Below, in pieces: positions 63,434 through 64,000 of a DNA stretch of 64,000 nucleotides. The stretch's first letter is position 1, and each line of letters starts with the position of its first letter. Both the position numbers and the translations under genes were made by a program. The stretch is from CAZCGA01 sp964498075. GTDB taxonomy: Bacteria > Desulfobacterota > Binatia > HRBIN30. The notes under the pieces are model-generated. The model was not told the DNA's origin. It saw only the letters and a list, made by a program, of their open reading frames with translations, and ran no database searches. The stretch spans positions 1 to 64,000 of the forward strand of contig CAZCGA010000016.1 in the NCBI GenBank assembly GCA_964498075.1, written 5' to 3'.

Positions 63434-64000
63434 CTACACCGCTGGCTGCTGCTGCGTCACGCAGTGAAACGCCCCTAGTCCCCACACCATCTCGGTCGCG
63501 CGGATGCCGATGACCCGGCGCTGCCGGAACAGCTCCCGAAGCGTGCGCAGCGCGATGGCATCGTGCGGATCGTCGAACACCGGAACCAGTACCACGCCGT
63601 TGGCAATGTAGAAGTTCGCATAGCTCGCGGGAAGCCGCTGCCCGTCATGATAGAGTGCGGTCGGCATCGGCAACGTCACAACCGTCAGCGGACGTCCGTC
63701 CTGATCGTGCATGCGTCCTAGCCGCTCATGATTGCGCCGCAGGGGCTCGTAGTTGTCGTCGTGCGGGTCGGTCTCCAACACCGTGACCACGGTACGCGCA
63801 TCGACGAAGCGCGCCAGGTCGTCGACATGCCCATCCGTGTCGTCGCCAGCAATACCGTCGCCCAGCCACAGAACGTGTTGGGCGCCGAGGTAGTCCCGCA
63901 GGTGCCGCTCGATCTGCTCGCGCTGCAGGTGCGGATTGCGATTCGGGTTGAGCAGACACGCTTCGGTGGTCAGCACCGTGCCGCGACCATTGACCTCGAT
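63434..64000 (-). CDS. aguA: Agmatine deiminase, C-terminal part (5' end outside window)
   Basis: Frame is open to the window edge. Catalytic elements of the peptidyl-arginine-deiminase-like fold are visible: IEVNGRGT, then GDGIAGDDTDGHVDDLARF (Asp/His) and the nucleophile Cys in GAFHCVTQQQPA. The enzyme converts agmatine to N-carbamoylputrescine and ammonia in polyamine synthesis. The N-carbamoylputrescine amidase gene that usually accompanies it is not in the window and may lie outside. Convergent with the oxidoreductase pseudogene. Confidence 0.92.
   Translation of the reverse strand: MEVNGRGTVLTTEACLLNPNRNPHLQREQIERHLRDYLGAQHVLWLGDGIAGDDTDGHVDDLARFVDARTVVTVLETDPHDDNYEPLRRNHERLGRMHDQDGRPLTVVTLPMPTALYHDGQRLPASYANFYIANGVVLVPVFDDPHDAIALRTLRELFRQRRVIGIRATEMVWGLGAFHCVTQQQPAV

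Overview
The window is GC-rich bacterial chromosome from a scaffolded, probably metagenome-derived assembly (three runs of exactly ten N). Gram-negative features are plentiful: outer-membrane barrels, a TolC/RND pump, a LolA-like protein and type IVa pili. Secreted proteins with dockerin-like Asp/Asn repeats and Thr-Pro linkers, DUF6285, DUF362 and SnoaL-like proteins suggest a Candidatus Binatota / Desulfobacterota-type lineage. That placement is inference. No rRNA, tRNA or CRISPR array was recognised.

Layout. 1-0.86 kb: phage structural-gene remnants, then DUF6285. 1-7 kb: CBS protein, DUF362 protein, two tandem secreted paralogues with duplicated promoters, an outer-membrane barrel and an acyl-reductase-like SDR. 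7-13.3 kb (minus): secreted protein, matrixin-like protease, LolA-like protein, FtsX-type permease and its ATPase. 13.4-18.2 kb: metal ABC importer operon (small CxxC membrane protein, coiled-coil barrel, binding protein, ATPase, permease, lipoprotein). 18.2-26.3 kb (minus): CorA, then a TetR-regulated tripartite efflux operon. 26.5-35.5 kb: RRM protein with an ATT start, FetAB-type exporter, RlmI-like methyltransferase, RadC, a DprA-like protein, a DUF4258/YgiT pair and metabolic genes.

35.8-47 kb is a decayed accessory or defence island: ORF6N protein, amputated helicase, a very large SF1 helicase-nuclease broken by an IS21-family element and two single-base insertions, an AlbA_2 fragment and a PIN toxin-antitoxin pair. 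Glycyl-tRNA synthetase and pyruvate phosphate dikinase follow.

51.4-62.5 kb is a type IV pilus locus in the order pilB-pilT-pilC-regulator-pilA-pilA, then two TMTC-like GT-C/TPR proteins. The regulator is the most interesting item. It joins the membrane sensor and PAS domain of PilS directly to the AAA+ and DNA-binding domains of PilR, with no histidine kinase and no receiver domain. Sigma54-type promoters precede both pilB and pilA, so this looks like a single-protein, membrane-tethered sigma54 switch for pilus genes. The window ends with a small membrane protein, a gutted oxidoreductase pseudogene and a partial agmatine deiminase.
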